A stretch of DNA of 6,925 nucleotides from Halobacteriovorax sp. (lineage in GTDB: Bacteria > Bdellovibrionota > Bacteriovoracia > Bacteriovoracales > Bacteriovoracaceae): assembly GCA_002686115.1 (NCBI GenBank), contig NZAF01000141.1:1-6925 (forward strand). Direction: 5' to 3'. Both the position numbers and the translations under genes were made by a program. Position 1 is the stretch's first letter. Every line of letters begins with the position of its first letter. The notes under the pieces are model-generated. The model worked only from the letters and a program-made list of their open reading frames with translations. It ran no database searches and was not told where the DNA came from. Positions 4,864 through 6,925 of the stretch are shown here, in pieces.

Positions 4864-6925
4864 ATGTCAGCAAAAGGTACAAAAAGCCGTAGTGATGTTA
4901 AAAATCTACCTCTCTTACCTTTGAGAGATATGATCATTTTCCCTCATATGGTGGTTCCTTTATTCGTCGGAAGAGAAAAATCAATCAATGCTTTAGAAGA
5001 AGCGCAAAAGAATGGCAATGAGCTCTTTCTCGTCACTCAAAAAGATGCAAGCATCTTAAACCCAGACAGAGAAGATGTTTATGACATTGGAACAGTTGTT
5101 AATATCATTCAGATGTTAAGACTGCCAGACAACACAGTTAAAGTTCTTATTGAAGGTAAGTATAGAGCTAGAATCAACGAATTTGATGCTAGAGCTGAAG
5201 GCTACTTTGCTGATGTTGACAAGTGTATCGCAGAAGATGTTGATCAGGTTAATATCGAAGCGACAATTAGAAGTATAAAGAACGTATTTGAACAATACGT
5301 AAAGCTTAATAAGAGAATCCCACCAGAACTTCTCATGAGCATTTCATCAATCACAGATCCTTCAAGATTAGCTGATATTATTGTTGCTCATCTTTCAATG
5401 AAGATACCTGAGAAACAAGAAGTTCTTGAAGCTGTTTCAGTAGAAAGAAGACTAGAATTACTTCTTGAAAAAATGCAAGGTGAAATTGAAATTATCAATG
5501 TTGAAAGAAGAATAAGAACTCGTGTTAAAAGCCAAATGGAAAAGTCTCAAAAAGAATACTATCTTAATGAGCAGATGAACGCGATTCAAAAAGAACTTGG
5601 CCAAAAAGATGAAAAGTCTGAAATAGGTGAAATGGAAGAAAAATTAGCTCTTAAAAATCTTCCTGAAGAAGCTCATCAAAAAGTTGAAAAAGAAATTAAA
5701 AAGCTTAAGTCGATGTCTCCAATGTCTGCAGAGGCGGCTGTTGTTAGAAACTATATTGACTGGATGTTAACTCTTCCTTGGAACGAGTACACTGAAGATA
5801 ATAATGATGTTACTCATGCTAGAGAAATCTTAGATGATCATCATTATGGAATGAAAGATGTTAAAGAAAGAATAGTTGAGTACCTTGCCGTTAGATCTCT
5901 TGTTGGTAGTGAAGGTAAGGGAACAATTCTTTGTCTTGCAGGTCCTCCAGGTGTTGGTAAAACATCTATTGCAAGAAGTCTTGCAGAATCACTTGGAAGA
6001 GAATTCTATAGAATCTCACTTGGTGGTGTAAAAGATGAATCTGAGATTAGAGGGCACAGAAGAACTTATGTTGGAGCTATGCCTGGTAAGATTATCAATG
6101 CTCTTAAAAAAGCGGGAACATCAAATCCTGTAATACTACTTGATGAGATTGATAAAATGTCATCTGATATGAGAGGGGATCCGGCTTCAGCAATGTTAGA
6201 GGTTCTAGATCCTGAACAAAATAAGAACTTTGGTGATCACTATATTGAAGTTGAATACGATCTATCAAAAGTTATGTTTATCATGACTGCAAATGATCTT
6301 GGAAGAATTCCAGGGCCATTAAGAGATAGAATGGAAATCATCAATGTTTCAGGCTACACTCCAGTTGAAAAACTTGAGATTGGAAAGAGATACTTACTCC
6401 CAAAAGCCTGTAAGCAAAATGGTTTAAATGATTACACTGTTAATATGTCTGATACAGTCATGCTTGATGTTGTCAGAGGTTATACAAAAGAAGCTGGTGT
6501 TCGTGAATTCCAAAGACTTTTAAATACAGTAGCAAGAAAAATTGCAACAGAAGTAGTCACTAAGAGCCATGAAGCAGGTAAGAAATTTAATGTAACAGCT
6601 AAGCAATTATCAAAATATCTAGGACCTAAAAAGTTTGATGGGACTGGAATAGAGGCTGAGCCGCAAGTTGGTTTAGTAAACGGTCTGGCTTGGACTTCAG
6701 TTGGTGGAGAGCTTCTACATATTGAAGTTGTCACAACGCCAGGGAAGGGACAGATTCAGATTACTGGTAAGCTTGGTGATGTTATGCAAGAGTCTGCAAG
6801 AGCTGCTCTAAGCTATGTGAAAAGTATATCTTCAAGAATTGGTATCGATCACGAATGGTTTGAAAAAAATGATATCCATATACATGTTCCAGAAGGGGCT
6901 ACTCCAAAAGATGGACCAAGTGCAG
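4864..6925 (+). CDS. lon: ATP-dependent Lon protease, 3' end outside window
   Basis: This is a cytoplasmic AAA+ serine protease that unfolds and degrades damaged and regulatory proteins. The window holds 687 codons, against about 780-800 residues in typical LonA. The N-terminal substrate-binding domain begins with LPLLPLRDMIIFPHMVVPLFVGRE. A helical region with KEYYLNEQMNAIQKELG follows. The AAA+ module has Walker A GPPGVGKT (360-367), Walker B VILLDEID (423-430), sensor-1 Asn477, the Arg489 finger in RDRME, and the sensor-2 motif GVREF with Arg547. The protease domain starts near 600 (VGLVNGLAWTSVGG) and reaches TPKDGPSA, with catalytic Ser686. The Lys of the Ser-Lys dyad and the C-terminus lie beyond the edge. 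ATG 4864 has a strong AGGAGGT at 4854-4860. The frame is also open upstream with another ATG at 4822, but that one lacks a well-placed ribosome-binding site and would bury the AGGAGGT. No internal stop or missing motif is seen. Confidence 0.98.
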   Translation, partial: MSAKGTKSRSDVKNLPLLPLRDMIIFPHMVVPLFVGREKSINALEEAQKNGNELFLVTQKDASILNPDREDVYDIGTVVNIIQMLRLPDNTVKVLIEGKYRARINEFDARAEGYFADVDKCIAEDVDQVNIEATIRSIKNVFEQYVKLNKRIPPELLMSISSITDPSRLADIIVAHLSMKIPEKQEVLEAVSVERRLELLLEKMQGEIEIINVERRIRTRVKSQMEKSQKEYYLNEQMNAIQKELGQKDEKSEIGEMEEKLALKNLPEEAHQKVEKEIKKLKSMSPMSAEAAVVRNYIDWMLTLPWNEYTEDNNDVTHAREILDDHHYGMKDVKERIVEYLAVRSLVGSEGKGTILCLAGPPGVGKTSIARSLAESLGREFYRISLGGVKDESEIRGHRRTYVGAMPGKIINALKKAGTSNPVILLDEIDKMSSDMRGDPASAMLEVLDPEQNKNFGDHYIEVEYDLSKVMFIMTANDLGRIPGPLRDRMEIINVSGYTPVEKLEIGKRYLLPKACKQNGLNDYTVNMSDTVMLDVVRGYTKEAGVREFQRLLNTVARKIATEVVTKSHEAGKKFNVTAKQLSKYLGPKKFDGTGIEAEPQVGLVNGLAWTSVGGELLHIEVVTTPGKGQIQITGKLGDVMQESARAALSYVKSISSRIGIDHEWFEKNDIHIHVPEGATPKDGPSA

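Noticed and set aside
4737..4937. Minus-strand reading frame across the lon leader and start
   Set aside because: It overlaps the conserved Lon N-terminus and has no recognisable product; the promoter-like signals here fit the + strand.
6480..6734. Minus-strand reading frame inside lon
   Set aside because: It is antisense to the conserved sensor-2 and protease linker regions of Lon, and its composition is typical of a shadow frame.
1..6925. Mobile elements, CRISPR arrays, tRNA or rRNA genes
   Set aside because: No direct-repeat arrays, terminal inverted repeats, transposase motifs or RNA-gene signatures were seen; the intergenic gaps are all under 300 bases and explained by promoters and terminators.

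Overview
The window is an AT-rich piece of a bacterial chromosome with ordinary housekeeping and surface genes, all reading on the + strand. The best guess for the source is a Bdellovibrionota-type bacterium, such as a marine Halobacteriovorax or Bacteriovorax relative. This rests on the low GC, the chemoreceptor tip variant (QTKLLSFNASVEAARAGEHGKGF, then EEVGNLAQMSG) and a DUF3373-like outer-membrane protein. The assignment is inference from remembered family patterns; no 16S rRNA or other decisive marker is present.

Layout. (1) Positions 1-345 hold the 3' part of a PilZ-domain gene, a likely c-di-GMP effector. (2) Positions 346-537 are a regulatory intergenic region with two perfect AT-rich dyads and a near-consensus flagellar sigma-28 (FliA) promoter at 477-503. 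(3) Positions 538-2766 encode a 742-residue transmembrane methyl-accepting chemotaxis protein with a dCache-like sensor, no evident HAMP domain, and a hydrophilic tail ending in DPRFEDV. A strong, probably bidirectional terminator follows at 2789-2818. (4) A good sigma-70 promoter at 2831-2859 precedes a two-gene unit: an 83-residue secreted four-cysteine protein of unknown function (2892-3143), then 18 nt later a 471-residue outer-membrane beta-barrel protein of probable DUF3373 type (3162-4577). A 10-bp hairpin terminator at 4606-4632 closes the unit. (5) Positions 4633-4863 carry several overlapping promoter candidates for lon. (6) Positions 4864-6925 encode the ATP-dependent Lon protease, cut by the window edge one residue after its catalytic serine.

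How the genes fit together. The PilZ protein and the FliA-dependent chemoreceptor both point to motility and second-messenger control, but each appears to be separately transcribed. The small secreted protein and the porin look like one envelope operon. Lon is an independent protein-quality-control gene. I saw no mobile element, CRISPR array, tRNA or rRNA. The least explained items are the four-cysteine secreted protein paired with the porin, the receptor's C-terminal tail, and the paired dyads upstream of the FliA promoter.
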